A stretch of DNA of 64,000 nt from Kiloniellales bacterium. Lineage in GTDB: Bacteria > Pseudomonadota > Alphaproteobacteria > Kiloniellales > JAKSDN01. Both the position numbers and the translations under genes were made by a program. Shown piece after piece: positions 9,538 through 18,405 of the stretch (within the stretch, counting starts at the first letter, position 1; each line of letters starts with the position of its first letter). Under the pieces are notes generated by a model, which saw only the letters and a program-made list of their open reading frames with translations, was not told the origin of the DNA and ran no database searches. The stretch covers positions 1-64,000 of the forward strand of contig JASJEC010000011.1 in NCBI GenBank assembly GCA_030064845.1, read 5' to 3'.

Positions 9538-10475
9538 AGATCCGGCTGCTGGTCCCCATCGCCCTGCTGGCTGCGGCGCTGGCGCAGGGCGCCGCCGCGC
9601 AGCAAGCCCCCCAGCCGTTGCCGGTGACGCCGGAGGCCGGGGTCGGGACTCCGCTGGATGTGGCGCCTGAGGACGCGGAGCCGGGACAGCTCACGCCCGG
9701 TGACACACCGCTGCCCTTCGGCGTGCTGCCGGAGCCGGAGCCAGAGCCGCCGCCGATCTATCGCCTCAGCGAAGGCGTCGAGCCCGAGGCCGTCATGGCC
9801 TCGCTGACGCGGCTCTTGAACCTGGGCGCCAATCGGGTCTTCTTCGGCCTGCCGGGAGACGCGAACTGGCGGGCCGGGCAGGGGATCCGTATCGCGGTCT
9901 ACAGCGACCAGCGCCAGGAGATCGCCTCCTTCCTCCAGGCCGCCGCCCAGGAGTTCGCCGAAGCGACGGGCTCCCCGATCGAGGTCGTCACGACCCGCCG
10001 CCTGGCTGCGGTCGCGGGCGCGGACGCGGCGCGCGAGTCGGTCGGCGCCAACTTCGAGATCCTGTTCGGGCAGCGGGCGCTGATGGCCCAGTTCGCCGGC
10101 AGCGTGGGCATGAACCCGACCGTACTCACGCGCTTCCAGGAAGGCCGCTGGCCCTTCGCTTTCGTCCTGCCGCGCCGGGAGAAGTGGATCGGCCGGGTCT
10201 TCGTCGCCCGCGACGAGCCCAGCGAAGCCATCGAGGCGACACTGGTCCTCGCCCTGGTCTGGGCACTGGGCGGCGTCACCCTCGGTGACGAGATGCAGGG
10301 CCTGGTCGATCCCTTCGCGATCGCTCCCCGTCTGACACCCTTGGGCCGCTCGGTCTTCTCTCTGATGTATCACCCCGACCTGGAGGCCGGCCTGGCCATC
10401 CCGGAGACGCTCGAGCGCGCCGGCCGTCTGGTCGAGGAGAGCACCCGGCAGAGCGCCGAACAGTCGGTCCAGTGA
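9534..10475 (+). CDS. Secreted protein, possibly DUF2927-like
   Basis: 313 residues. The start at 9534 overlaps the cimA stop as ATGA and puts a clean signal peptide at 1-23 (hydrophobic core, AAAQQ cleavage region). A Pro/Glu-rich linker (about 24-75) follows, then a folded domain. The domain has an IRIAVYSDQRQEI strand, the AEATGSPIEVV region and a C-terminal SLMYHPDLEAGLAIPETL segment. This last resembles the end of DUF2927 proteins, but the match is from memory and weak. It is likely periplasmic. Co-translation with cimA need not mean shared function. Confidence 0.6.
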   Translation: MKIRLLVPIALLAAALAQGAAAQQAPQPLPVTPEAGVGTPLDVAPEDAEPGQLTPGDTPLPFGVLPEPEPEPPPIYRLSEGVEPEAVMASLTRLLNLGANRVFFGLPGDANWRAGQGIRIAVYSDQRQEIASFLQAAAQEFAEATGSPIEVVTTRRLAAVAGADAARESVGANFEILFGQRALMAQFAGSVGMNPTVLTRFQEGRWPFAFVLPRREKWIGRVFVARDEPSEAIEATLVLALVWALGGVTLGDEMQGLVDPFAIAPRLTPLGRSVFSLMYHPDLEAGLAIPETLERAGRLVEESTRQSAEQSVQ

Positions 10476-10501
10476 AGACCGCCGAGAGACGCTGAACCAC
10501 T

Positions 10502-11266
10502 ATGGCCGGAACCGACCGAAGCCGGGCGCCGGTCGCCGGTGGGCCGGCCATCGTCCTGGTCGCCCCGCAGCTCGGCGAGAATATCGGCATGGTGGCGCGG
10601 GCCATGCTGAACTGCGGCCTCGAAGAGCTCCGGCTGGTCAGGCCGCGGGACGGTTGGCCGAGCGAGCAGGCCCAGGCCGCTGCCTCCGGCGCCGACAACG
10701 TTCTGGAGAGCGCCCGGCTGTTCGACACTACGGCCGAGGCGGTGGCCGATCTGCGCCGGGTCTACGCAACCACGGCCCGGCCGCGCGACATGGTCAAGAC
10801 CGTCGTGACCCCGGCCCGGGCGGCCGAGGAGATGCGGCGCTCCGACGGGGCTCTCAAGACGGGCGTCCTGTTCGGTCCCGAGCGGTCCGGCCTGGTCAAC
10901 GACGATCTGGCTCTGGCCGACAGCCTGATCGTGGTGCCGCTCAACCCCGCCTTCGCTTCGCTGAACCTCGCCCAGGCCGTGCTGCTGGTCGGCTACGAGT
11001 GGTTCAAGCTGGGCGACGCCACGCCGGAGAGCCGCCTGGAGACAGGCCGCGGCCTGCCGGCGGAGAAGGCCGACCTGATCACCTTCTTCGAGCGCCTGGA
11101 GACGGAGCTGGACGCGGCGGGCTTCCTGACCCCGCCCGAAAAGCGGCCGGTCATGGTGCGTAACCTGCGCAACCTCTTCCAGCGCCTGGCCGCCACGGAC
11201 CAGGACCTGAGAACCCTCCACGGCATCGTCTCGGCGCTCAGGGCGGGTCCGCGCGGCAAAGGCTGA
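10502..11266 (+). CDS. trmJ: SPOUT-class tRNA 2'-O-methyltransferase, TrmJ type
   Basis: 254 residues. The three SPOUT/TrmH-family motifs are in order: GENIGMVARAMLNCGL (about 25-40), GVLFGPERSGLVNDDL (about 121-136) and VPLNPAFASLNLAQAV (about 144-160). These form the trefoil-knot AdoMet site. The C-terminal helical extension (about 180-254) matches TrmJ, which methylates the ribose of nucleotide 32 in several tRNAs. It is 26 bases after the secreted-protein gene. TrmJ is preferred over TrmL or TrmH from the motif spellings and the extension, but other SpoU subfamilies are possible. Confidence 0.82.
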   Translation: MAGTDRSRAPVAGGPAIVLVAPQLGENIGMVARAMLNCGLEELRLVRPRDGWPSEQAQAAASGADNVLESARLFDTTAEAVADLRRVYATTARPRDMVKTVVTPARAAEEMRRSDGALKTGVLFGPERSGLVNDDLALADSLIVVPLNPAFASLNLAQAVLLVGYEWFKLGDATPESRLETGRGLPAEKADLITFFERLETELDAAGFLTPPEKRPVMVRNLRNLFQRLAATDQDLRTLHGIVSALRAGPRGKG

Positions 11267-11351
11267 GCGCTGGGCGGCGCGCCTTCTTTACCTCGCGTTA
11301 GCCACGCCTCTTCATCCTGGTCCGCAGGGAAACAGCCGAGGATGGCGCGAC

Positions 11352-11732
11352 ATGAGCGACGGTTCGAAGGGCGAAGACATCCTCGAGATTGGACGCGGGC
11401 AGCTCGACGCGCTGCGGGCCGAGACCGAGGAACTCCTCGAGACCGAACGCGGGCAGGTCGAAGCGCTGCGGGCCGAGACCCAGGGATTCCTGAACCGGCG
11501 GGTTACCTTCTGGGGGCTCCGCTGGTCGCTCGGCTTCGCCGTGATCTGGGCCGTGGTCAGCTACGAACCCGCCTGGCATTGGCTCTGGTGGGCAGGGGCC
11601 GCTCTGGCGGCGGTCTCGCTCGCCGCCCTTGTGCTCGGCCATGTCGTGCTGACGCGCAAGCTCAAGAAGGCGGATCTGGCGATCGACCGGGCTCGTGAAA
11701 TCGCCCGCAGCCTCGACGAGGGGACGCCATAA
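11352..11732 (+). CDS. Small membrane protein with a charged N-terminal repeat
   Basis: 126 residues. Residues about 9-44 contain two copies of a roughly 15-residue charged helical unit (RGQLDALRAETEELL, then RGQVEALRAETQGFL), likely an amphipathic or coiled segment. Two hydrophobic segments follow (about 55-72 and 78-100), then a basic, helical tail. GAGGA lies about 10 bases before the ATG. The tail would be cytoplasmic if the N-terminus is. No family recognised. It could be a small membrane adaptor or a phage-shock-like protein, but nothing decides this. Confidence 0.6.
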   Translation: MSDGSKGEDILEIGRGQLDALRAETEELLETERGQVEALRAETQGFLNRRVTFWGLRWSLGFAVIWAVVSYEPAWHWLWWAGAALAAVSLAALVLGHVVLTRKLKKADLAIDRAREIARSLDEGTP

Positions 11733-11757
11733 CAGGAGCCAGGGAGAGGCGCGCCGA

Positions 11758-12657
11758 TCATGCCTTTTCCTTTGCCGTTTGCGTCAGGGTCCCGGACTCC
11801 CGTTTCAGGACCAGCAGGGAATGCACGGCCAGGGTTGATACGACGATGGCGCCGCCCAGCAGCGCGGCCCGGCTCGGTTCCTCGCCGATCACCAGCCAGA
11901 CCCAGATCGGACCCAGCACGGCTTCCAGGAGAATCAACAGGCTGACCTCGGGGGCCGGCAGGTAGCGTGGCCCAATGGTCATGAGCGCGATGCCGACCGG
12001 CAGCAGCACCAGGGCCATGATCACGAGGACGGCGAGCTGATCCTGCGAGGGCAGAACGACGACGGGCCCGGCCGCAAGGGCGATGCCGCCTGAGACGAGA
12101 CCGCTCAAGGCCGCCGCGGGGATCATGTTGATCTCACGGGCATGGCGCACCAGGGTAAACTTGCAGCCAAACATGATGGCGCAGGCCAGAGCCAGAAGGT
12201 CGCCCAGCAGCGCGCCGCTGCCGAGGTTGTCCGAGGTCAGGATGGCGATGCCGCCCAAGGCAGCCAGGATGGCGATCCAGGTATGGCCGGCGATCGCCTC
12301 GCCGAGGAAGATCCGGCTGGTCAGTGCGGCGAAGAAGGGGGCGGCGGAGACGATGATCAGGACGTTGGCGACAGTGGTGTTGGCGAGGGCCAGGACGAAG
12401 AGTACGTTCACCGCCGCGTAGAACAGCGTGATCACCCCGCCGGTGCGGCCGATCGACAGGATGGCCGCCGGCGCCCGGCGGCGCCATATCAGGGCGATCA
12501 GGAGAAACAGGCCGAGCGCCACCAGGAAGCTGCGCCAGACCAGGAGACTCCAGGGCTCCATGGCCGCCAGGCGGACCAGCAGGGTGTCCGGGGTGATCAA
12601 CAGGACGCCCAGGCTGACGATGGCGAGCCCTTTGGCCCGTGTACCGCGATCCTCCAT
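11758..12657 (-). CDS. DMT-superfamily (EamA) permease
   Basis: 299 residues with ten predicted membrane segments in two EamA halves, the standard DMT exporter layout. Hydrophobic blocks include the [19 protein letters not shown] start and the [21 protein letters not shown] segment near the end. The start at 12657 is chosen for its GGGGGTGAG ribosome site and because TM1 follows at once. An upstream ATG at 12705 lies inside the probable rpsD promoter and would add 16 residues. DMT permeases export metabolites or amino acids; the substrate is not predictable. It is divergent from rpsD. Confidence 0.85.
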   Translation of the reverse strand: MEDRGTRAKGLAIVSLGVLLITPDTLLVRLAAMEPWSLLVWRSFLVALGLFLLIALIWRRRAPAAILSIGRTGGVITLFYAAVNVLFVLALANTTVANVLIIVSAAPFFAALTSRIFLGEAIAGHTWIAILAALGGIAILTSDNLGSGALLGDLLALACAIMFGCKFTLVRHAREINMIPAAALSGLVSGGIALAAGPVVVLPSQDQLAVLVIMALVLLPVGIALMTIGPRYLPAPEVSLLILLEAVLGPIWVWLVIGEEPSRAALLGGAIVVSTLAVHSLLVLKRESGTLTQTAKEKA

Positions 12658-12698
12658 CTCACCCCCAAGAAATCCAGGGCCCGCCGGTCTTTCGGCGT

Positions 12699-12726
12699 TT
12701 GACATCCCCATAGGTGGCCCTATAGT
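12699..12726 (+). promoter_or_regulatory. Strong sigma-70 type promoter for rpsD
   Basis: TTGACA (12699-12704), 16 bases, TATAGT (12721-12726), close to the bacterial consensus. It lies about 110 bases before the rpsD start, leaving an untranslated leader of about 105 bases. This is the best promoter match noticed in the window, as expected for a ribosomal protein gene. It overlaps the alternative upstream start of the divergent DMT permease gene. Confidence 0.6.
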
Positions 12727-12838
12727 CCCGGCCTGCGAATTCCTGGGAATGCGGGTCGGAACTGGTGTTCGGCCCCGCCCGGCTAGAAGGCCAGGGACTA
12801 CCGGGACAACAAGCTTAAGACAAGGAGCCTGGAACGCC

Positions 12839-13453
12839 ATGTCTAACCGCGTTCGTTCGAAGTACAAGATCAACCGCCGCCTCGGGGTCAACCTCTGGGG
12901 CCGGCCCAAGAGCCCCTTCAACAAGCGAGAGTACGGCCCCGGCCAGCACGGCCAGCGCCGGCGCAAGCCGTCCGACTTCGGCGTCCAGCTGGCCGCCAAG
13001 CAGAAGCTCAAGGGTTATTACGGCAACATCGGCGAGAAGCAGTTCCGCCGCTACTACCAGGAGGCCGTGCGCCGCCGCGGCGACACCGGCGAGAACCTTA
13101 TCGAGATCCTGGAGCGGCGCCTCGACGCCGTGATCTATCGGGCCAAATTCGTGCCGACGGTCTTCGCCGCGCGGCAGTTCGTCAACCACGGCCACATCCT
13201 GGTGAACGGCAAGCGGGTCAACATCCCGTCCTACATGGTCAAGGACGAGGACGAGGTGCAGATCAAGGCGAAGAGCCGCGAGCTGCCGCTGGTGCTCGAC
13301 GCGCTGGAATCCTCCGAGCGGGAGGTGCCCGATTACTTGGAGATCGACTACAAGGACATGAAGGCACGTTACGTGCGTGGCCCCAAGCTGGCCGACGTGC
13401 CCTATCCGGTTCAGATGGAACCGAACCTCGTGGTCGAGTTCTACAGCCGCTAA
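12839..13453 (+). CDS. rpsD: 30S ribosomal protein S4
   Basis: 204 residues. It begins with [20 protein letters not shown], the zinc-less alphaproteobacterial form, and carries the S4 RNA-binding domain ([32 protein letters not shown], about 95-160). It ends in NLVVEFYSR as S4 proteins do. AAGGAG is 11 bases upstream of the ATG. S4 is a primary 16S rRNA binder that nucleates 30S assembly. The roughly 105-base leader could allow S4 autoregulation, but no known mimic structure was recognised. A palindromic repeat follows 38 bases after the stop. Confidence 0.98.
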   Translation: MSNRVRSKYKINRRLGVNLWGRPKSPFNKREYGPGQHGQRRRKPSDFGVQLAAKQKLKGYYGNIGEKQFRRYYQEAVRRRGDTGENLIEILERRLDAVIYRAKFVPTVFAARQFVNHGHILVNGKRVNIPSYMVKDEDEVQIKAKSRELPLVLDALESSEREVPDYLEIDYKDMKARYVRGPKLADVPYPVQMEPNLVVEFYSR

Positions 13454-13491
13454 CGCTTCGGCTACCAGTAGATCCGCAACGTCTCTGATGT

Positions 13492-13566
13492 GTCATGCTC
13501 GGGCTCGACCCGAGCATGCATGAACCCGACCCACGTCTGGATTGCCGGATCACGTCCGGCGATGAC
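13492..13566. repeat. Dispersed double-palindrome repeat, copy 1
   Basis: 75 bp bounded by GTCAT and ATGAC. It holds two hairpins, ATGCTCGGG-ctcga-CCCGAGCAT (13495-13517) and ATTGCCGGA-tcacg-TCCGGCGAT (13541-13563). A near-identical pair in the opposite orientation occurs at 17126-17197. The first hairpin could also end rpsD transcripts. This is a REP-like element of a type common in alphaproteobacterial intergenic DNA. Confidence 0.85.
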
Positions 13567-13598
13567 AACGGGTCAGTGTTGAACGCTGAGCGCTTGTT

Positions 13599-14000
13599 CT
13601 ACGTGCTCGCATAGTCGGAGAGGTCGGCTTCCTCGCTGGCGGGGAAGGCGACCTCGATGTGGTTGCCGTCCGGGTCGTGGATGTTGACCTGGCGGATCTC
13701 CGGGCCGGGCACGATCGAGATGCGGTAGCCGATCCCCTGCTTCTTCAGGTGCGAAAGAAAATCTTCCAGGCCGTTGGCCTTGAACGCGAAGTGCTCGATC
13801 CGCGGAGCCCGGCCCTGGGGCGTCTCCGGCACCTCGACGAGATGGACGGCCGCCTTCTCGCCGCAATAGAGCCAGGCACCGTCGAAGCGGAAATCGGGCC
13901 GTGGCCCGATCTCGAGGCCGAGCACCTCTTGATAGAACATCGTCATCGCCGCCAGATTGGCGGTCCGGATGTTCACGTGGTCGAGGTCGATCAGCGCCAT
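13599..14000 (-). CDS. VOC (glyoxalase/dioxygenase fold) family protein
   Basis: 133 residues, the size of a single two-module VOC protein. The first module opens LDHVNIRTANLAAMTMFYQEVLGL, with His8 the likely first metal ligand. The second has IEHFAFKANGLEDFLSHL and the VNIHDPDGNHIEVAF ending, whose Glu is the usual last ligand. The family includes glyoxalase I, ring-cleaving dioxygenases and resistance proteins; the reaction cannot be chosen from sequence. The gene stands alone between a repeat and a PH-like membrane protein gene. Confidence 0.85.
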   Translation of the reverse strand: MALIDLDHVNIRTANLAAMTMFYQEVLGLEIGPRPDFRFDGAWLYCGEKAAVHLVEVPETPQGRAPRIEHFAFKANGLEDFLSHLKKQGIGYRISIVPGPEIRQVNIHDPDGNHIEVAFPASEEADLSDYAST

Positions 14001-14100
14001 CGGCGGCGTTTCTCCGCTGTCTTCAGATGTTCACTGTGACCGATTTGGCGACGAGCTTCACACAAAATCTGCGCCGCCCGGCGCTACGTTCTCCTGGGGC

Positions 14101-14649
14101 TCAGAGCCTGAGATGGCCTGGGCAATAGCGGTTGAAGGCCGATACGACATCGGAGGCCGGATCCCGCAGAAAGAAGAAGACCGCGCCGATCCGGTTGCCG
14201 GCCAATCCAAGGGTGGCAATGCGGAGCACGCGCTCCCAGGGACCGCGATCGAATCCACGGATCAGGATCATCGACTTGTGCAGCAGACCGCCGTCAATCT
14301 CCACCTCTTCGATCTCGCTCCATTTGAAACTCTTCCAGCCGAAAAGGCCCGGTCCCGCGATCCCCGCCGGACCGATCTCGACGAGCGGACGGCCGGCAAT
14401 CAAGGCTCGGCCCAGGAGCAAGGCGGCATAAGCCGTGTAGAGGCCAAGAACAGTCATCAGGATCGGCGCGCCAAGACTCGAGGTCGCAGCGGTAGCGTCG
14501 CCGTCCCGCAGGGCCTCGGCGAGAGCGAGCGCCGGGATCGAGAGCATGGCCAAGGCGAGGACGGCCACCGGAAGCAGGACGACCACGGTCTTCCAAACCG
14601 AAAGCAAGAAGGGCCGCTGCCCGGATTGAGACGGCGGGAACCCGCCCAT
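14101..14649 (-). CDS. STM3941/PH-domain-like small membrane protein
   Basis: 182 residues from an ATG at 14649; the frame is open further upstream but that region is the dehydrogenase gene. Two hydrophobic segments (about 16-42 and 52-75) precede a beta-rich region with VEIGPAGIAGPGLF, WKSFKWSEIEEVEI and SMILIRGF. This arrangement is that of bacterial PH-domain-like (STM3941-type) membrane proteins. The start lies 24 bases after the dehydrogenase stop, so both may share a transcript. Function unknown. Confidence 0.65.
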   Translation of the reverse strand: MGGFPPSQSGQRPFLLSVWKTVVVLLPVAVLALAMLSIPALALAEALRDGDATAATSSLGAPILMTVLGLYTAYAALLLGRALIAGRPLVEIGPAGIAGPGLFGWKSFKWSEIEEVEIDGGLLHKSMILIRGFDRGPWERVLRIATLGLAGNRIGAVFFFLRDPASDVVSAFNRYCPGHLRL

Positions 14650-14672
14650 GGGCTGAGCCGGCCGGTTGGCGG

Positions 14673-15731
14673 TCAGGCCGCCGCCGAATGCGCGCCGTGG
14701 ACCTTCTTGAAGCGCTCTTCCGCGATGCGGTCGGCGGCGTCGGCGGTGGAATCGCCCGTCGCCTCGGCGCGCTTGAAGATCTCTTCCAGGGTGTCGTGGA
14801 TCAGGGCGATGTGGGCGAAGGCCTCGACCTTGTCGTAGCCCGGGCCTTCGTGGCTGATGTTGATGATGCCGCCGGCGTTGATCACGTAGTCGGGAGCGTA
14901 GAGGATGCCGCGCGCCTGCAGCAGGTCGCCGTGCCGCGCTTCGGCGAGCTGGTTGTTGGCGGAACCGGCGATGATCGGGGTCTTCAGCCGCTCGATGCTC
15001 TCGTCGTTGATCGTCGCGCCCAGCGCACAGGGGGCGTAGACCTCGGCCTCGGCGTCGTAGATCGCCTCCGGCGACACGGTGCGGCCGCCGAACTCGGCGG
15101 CGACGGCGGCCATGGCGGCCTCGTCGATGTCGGTCACGATCAGTCTCGCGCCGTCGCCCGCCAGGTAGCGGCAGAGATGGCGGCCGACGTGGCCGAGTCC
15201 CTGGACTGCGACGGTAACGCCGCTGAGGTCGTCCTTGCCGAGCTTGTGTTTCACCGCAGCGCGAATGCCCATGAACACGCCGTAGGCCGTGCCGGGCGAT
15301 GGGTCGCCGACGCCGCCGCGGCGCGTGCCGGCGACGAACTTCGTCTCGCGCCCCATGATCTCGACGTCGTCGACGGAGATGCCGACGTCCTCGGCAACGA
15401 TGTAGCGGCCGCCCAGGGAGTCGACGAAGCGGCCCATGGCGCGGAACAGCGCCTCGCTCTTCATGCTGCGCGAGTCGCCGATGATCACCGACTTGCCGCC
15501 GCCGTAGGGCAGGTTGGCCAACGCCGACTTGTAGGTCATGCCCCGAGCGAGGCGCAGCGCGTCGGTCAGGGCCTCGTCCTCGTTGGCGTAGCGCCACATG
15601 CGGCAGCCGCCGAGCGCGGGGCCCCGATTCAGATTGTGGAGCGCGATGATCGCCCTCAGGCCGCTGTCGGCGTCGTGGCAGAAGGCCACCTCGGCGTGGC
15701 CGTCGAATTCTGGGTGCGTGAAGACCGTCAT
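14673..15731 (-). CDS. Leucine/valine-type NAD-dependent amino acid dehydrogenase
   Basis: 352 residues. The glycine-rich substrate loop with the catalytic Lys is [19 protein letters not shown] (about 65-83). The NAD-binding Rossmann motif is [13 protein letters not shown] (about 172-184). The nearby AEDVGIS and [10 protein letters not shown] segments, and [13 protein letters not shown] near the end, are typical of Leu/Val/Phe dehydrogenases rather than glutamate dehydrogenase. The enzyme reversibly deaminates branched-chain amino acids to 2-oxo acids. The upstream 200 bases are AT-rich with a plausible promoter, so it probably leads a short transcript with the PH-like gene. Confidence 0.92.
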   Translation of the reverse strand: MTVFTHPEFDGHAEVAFCHDADSGLRAIIALHNLNRGPALGGCRMWRYANEDEALTDALRLARGMTYKSALANLPYGGGKSVIIGDSRSMKSEALFRAMGRFVDSLGGRYIVAEDVGISVDDVEIMGRETKFVAGTRRGGVGDPSPGTAYGVFMGIRAAVKHKLGKDDLSGVTVAVQGLGHVGRHLCRYLAGDGARLIVTDIDEAAMAAVAAEFGGRTVSPEAIYDAEAEVYAPCALGATINDESIERLKTPIIAGSANNQLAEARHGDLLQARGILYAPDYVINAGGIINISHEGPGYDKVEAFAHIALIHDTLEEIFKRAEATGDSTADAADRIAEERFKKVHGAHSAAA

Positions 15732-15790
15732 GTCGAACGTGAACCTCGCGAGCTTATTATTGCGCCTGTCGTATGCGGCGCGTTATGTGA

Positions 15791-15820
15791 TAGATATCAA
15801 TGGTCTAGTGAAGTATTCAA
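15791..15820 (-). promoter_or_regulatory. Candidate promoter for the amino acid dehydrogenase gene
   Basis: On the minus strand TTGAAT (15820-15815), 18 bases, TATCTA (15796-15791), about 60 bases before the ATG at 15731. It lies in the most AT-rich stretch nearby (15760-15870). Match is moderate. Confidence 0.3.
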
Positions 15821-15940
15821 CCTTCGGTGACTTAACGGTAAGTAAATCGACAGAAAGTTGATTTTTGCCGCCGATGGACGAAAACAAAGTTCTCACCGCG
15901 CCTGCACGGCGAAATATTCTGCCCCGCTCGGAGTGCGCGG

Positions 15941-17119
15941 CTACTCGGACTTTGCCGAGATGGAATCGCGGATCTCAAGCAGACGCATGGCCGCGCGCAA
16001 GAACATTAGGCGGTCGGAGAAACCCTTCGGCCGCAGCTCGACGTGCTCGAGCCCCTCGAGCACATAGAGGTGGGCCTTCTCCTCGGGCAGCGCCCGGGCG
16101 AGGGCCTGGCTTTCCGTACTGGGAATGATTGGGTCCTTGCTGCCGTGCAGCAGGATGACCTCGAAATGGGCTTGGGACAGGTCGAGCCGCTTCAGGTCGA
16201 GCGCGAAGATCTCATCGCGCAGGGTCGCGGGAAGCGCTCTTATCAGCGCGCCGACCCGCTCGGGGTCGCGATTGCTCAAGAGGTTCATGACCGCAAGGCC
16301 GTCGGGCCCCAGGCGGCCGACCAGCTGACCGACATCGGCCGCCGGATCATAGATCTTCCGGTCGGCGATCGCATCGAGCAGGACGCGGTCCCGCCACTCG
16401 GGCATGCGCGCGGCGTTGCTGCGCAGGAAGACCCACTTGCCGTGCTCGTTCGGCGTGCGATAGCGCCAGGCGTCCTCCGGTGAGTCGCGATAGTTCCCGG
16501 TGGTGAAGAAGGTGATGACCGCTTCCATGTCGTAGTAGCCACCGACCGACAGGATGAAGGCGACACGATCCTTGGCCGGCGTTTCGCTTGCGGCGATCAC
16601 CGCGGGTCCCGCAGCATAGGAGACCGCCATGATGCCGACCGCCGGCTCGCCTTCCTGCCCTGTGGCCCGGGCGACCCGCTGCACCGCCGCGGCGATGTGC
16701 CGGGCGTCGTCGGCGCTGACGTTGAGTCGCCGCAGGTTCTCGATGTCGGGCACCAGGACGGTGAAACCGCTGCGCGCGAAGGTCTCGGCCACGGCGATCA
16801 GGCGCGGGTCGTCCTTGCCGCCCGGTGCGGCGCCGGGCACCAGGACCAGCGGCACGCCGGCCTTCTCGCTGCGCGGCTCATAGAGATCGCCGTAGAAGCC
16901 GCTGCGCGTGGGGCCGTAGGCGATCTGGCGCCGTGTCGGCGCCGGCGTCGAATCCTTCAGCGCGCTCGGCCCCGGGCCGGCGTTGAGGTCGTCGAGCAGG
17001 GCCCAGGCCTCGTAGGTGCGCTGCGGCGAGCACGCGGCGGCGAGTGCAAGAAAGAGGGAAACGGCGGCGACGCGTCGCGCCAGTCTCTGCAGGCTGAATA
17101 CCTTACCTCTAGGTATCAC
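15941..17119 (-). CDS. Lipoprotein of the alpha/beta-hydrolase fold
   Basis: 392 residues from GTG at 17119, chosen because a palindromic repeat begins immediately upstream. A basic N-terminus and hydrophobic core end in LAAAC, with Cys30 as probable lipidation site, so the protein is envelope-attached. The fold markers are VPLVLVPGAAPGG, TVLVPDIENLR, the nucleophile-elbow region GIMAVSYAAGPAV, LLHGSKDPIIPS (acid) and LEGLEHVEL (His). The elbow reads A-V-S-Y-A rather than the usual G-X-S-X-G, so activity is uncertain. The gene is preceded on the same strand by the alcohol dehydrogenase and the repeat. Confidence 0.75.
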   Translation of the reverse strand: MIPRGKVFSLQRLARRVAAVSLFLALAAACSPQRTYEAWALLDDLNAGPGPSALKDSTPAPTRRQIAYGPTRSGFYGDLYEPRSEKAGVPLVLVPGAAPGGKDDPRLIAVAETFARSGFTVLVPDIENLRRLNVSADDARHIAAAVQRVARATGQEGEPAVGIMAVSYAAGPAVIAASETPAKDRVAFILSVGGYYDMEAVITFFTTGNYRDSPEDAWRYRTPNEHGKWVFLRSNAARMPEWRDRVLLDAIADRKIYDPAADVGQLVGRLGPDGLAVMNLLSNRDPERVGALIRALPATLRDEIFALDLKRLDLSQAHFEVILLHGSKDPIIPSTESQALARALPEEKAHLYVLEGLEHVELRPKGFSDRLMFLRAAMRLLEIRDSISAKSE

Positions 17120-17125
17120 CCCGTT

Positions 17126-17197
17126 GTCATTGCCGGACTTGATCCGGCAATCCAGTGGGGCGCAACTCTGGATGCTCGGGTCAAGCCCGAGCATGAC
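17126..17197. repeat. Dispersed double-palindrome repeat, copy 2 (inverted relative to copy 1)
   Basis: 72 bp bounded by GTCAT and ATGAC, with hairpins ATTGCCGGA-cttga-TCCGGCAAT (17129-17151) and ATGCTCGGG-tcaag-CCCGAGCAT (17172-17194). The stems match copy 1 at 13492 almost base for base while the spacer between them differs. It lies 6 bases upstream of the lipoprotein gene's GTG and 32 bases after the alcohol dehydrogenase stop. Confidence 0.88.
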
Positions 17198-17229
17198 AAG
17201 CTTGGGCAAGCGGCATTGCCTTCTTGTGG

Positions 17230-18405
17230 TCAGAGCCGGCCGTCGAGCGCATCCCGGAACATGGCCTTGAGCTCGGGCGCGCCGACCGGCACGGGATTGC
17301 CGCCGGCCGTCGGGTCGACCGCGGCCATCTCGGAGAGCTGGTCGATCCGCTCGTCGCCGACCCCAAGGCCGCCGAGCGTCTCGGGAATGCCGATTTCCGC
17401 GCGCAGTGCCAGTACCCACTCCAGAACCGCCGTAAAGCCCGCGCCGGGCAGGCCGAGCCAGGCGGCGAGGCGGACCATCTTTTCCTCGATAGCGGCGCTG
17501 TTGTGACGCAGCACGTAGGGCATGACGACGGCATTGGTCAGGCCGTGGTGCGTGTCGTAGAGCGCGCCGATCGGGTGCGACAGCGCGTGGATCGCCCCGA
17601 GGCCCTTCTGGAAGGCGGTCGCGCCCATGGAGGCCGCGACCAGCATGTGGGCCCGGGCCGCTAGGTCCGACCCGTCGGCGACCGCGCGCGGCAGCCAGTC
17701 CTTCACCAGGCGTATGCCCTCGACCGCGATTCCCTCGGCCATGGGGTGGAATCCCGGAGCGCAGTAGGCCTCGAGGCAATGGGCGAGGGCGTCCATGCCG
17801 GTCGCCGCGGTGATCTTGGCCGGCAGGCCGAGTGTCAGCTCGGGATCGGCAATCACGATCTCCGGCATCATCTTCGGATGGAACACGATGTTCTTGGTCT
17901 CGGTCGCCTCGTTCAGGATGACCGAGGCGCGGCCCACTTCCGACCCGGTGCCCGCGGTCGTCGGCACCGCGATGATCGGCGCGATGCCGGCGGGATCGGC
18001 GGCCTTCCAGTTGTCGCCGACGTCCTCGAAGTCCCAGATCGGCTTGTTCTGGCCGGACATGAAGGCGATCGCCTTGCCCGCGTCGAGCGCGCTGCCGCCA
18101 CCGAAGGCGATCACCCCGTCGTGGCCGCCGTCGCGATAGGCCGCAACCCCGTCGCTGACGTTGCGGCCGACCGGGTTCGGCTTCACGTCGCTGAACAGTC
18201 CCGCCGCCAGACCGGCGCCTGCCAGGCCCGTCATCGCATCCCGTACCATGGCGAGGTCGGCGAGGCCGGGGTCGGTCACCAGGAGCGGAGACTTCATGCC
18301 GAGGCTTCCGCAGGCCCGCGGCAACTGGGCGATACGTCCGGGCCCGAACCTGATCTGCGTCGGAAAGCCCCAGGTCCCCTTCAAGGTCTGCGGATCGGGC
18401 GTCAT
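17230..18405 (-). CDS. Iron-containing alcohol dehydrogenase
   Basis: 391 residues from ATG 18405, with GGGAGCAGGAC upstream. It has the NAD loop FGGGSALDAGKAIA (about 98-111) and the PTTAGTGSEVG segment. The metal-ligand helices follow: DALAHCLEAY with the later HALSHPIGAL and DTHHGLTNAVVMPYV. This is group III (Fe-ADH), usually NAD-dependent on short alcohols, aldehydes or hydroxyacids. The exact substrate is not readable. It is divergent from the TAXI receptor gene. A repeat and the lipoprotein hydrolase lie downstream on the same strand. Confidence 0.92.
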   Translation of the reverse strand: MTPDPQTLKGTWGFPTQIRFGPGRIAQLPRACGSLGMKSPLLVTDPGLADLAMVRDAMTGLAGAGLAAGLFSDVKPNPVGRNVSDGVAAYRDGGHDGVIAFGGGSALDAGKAIAFMSGQNKPIWDFEDVGDNWKAADPAGIAPIIAVPTTAGTGSEVGRASVILNEATETKNIVFHPKMMPEIVIADPELTLGLPAKITAATGMDALAHCLEAYCAPGFHPMAEGIAVEGIRLVKDWLPRAVADGSDLAARAHMLVAASMGATAFQKGLGAIHALSHPIGALYDTHHGLTNAVVMPYVLRHNSAAIEEKMVRLAAWLGLPGAGFTAVLEWVLALRAEIGIPETLGGLGVGDERIDQLSEMAAVDPTAGGNPVPVGAPELKAMFRDALDGRL

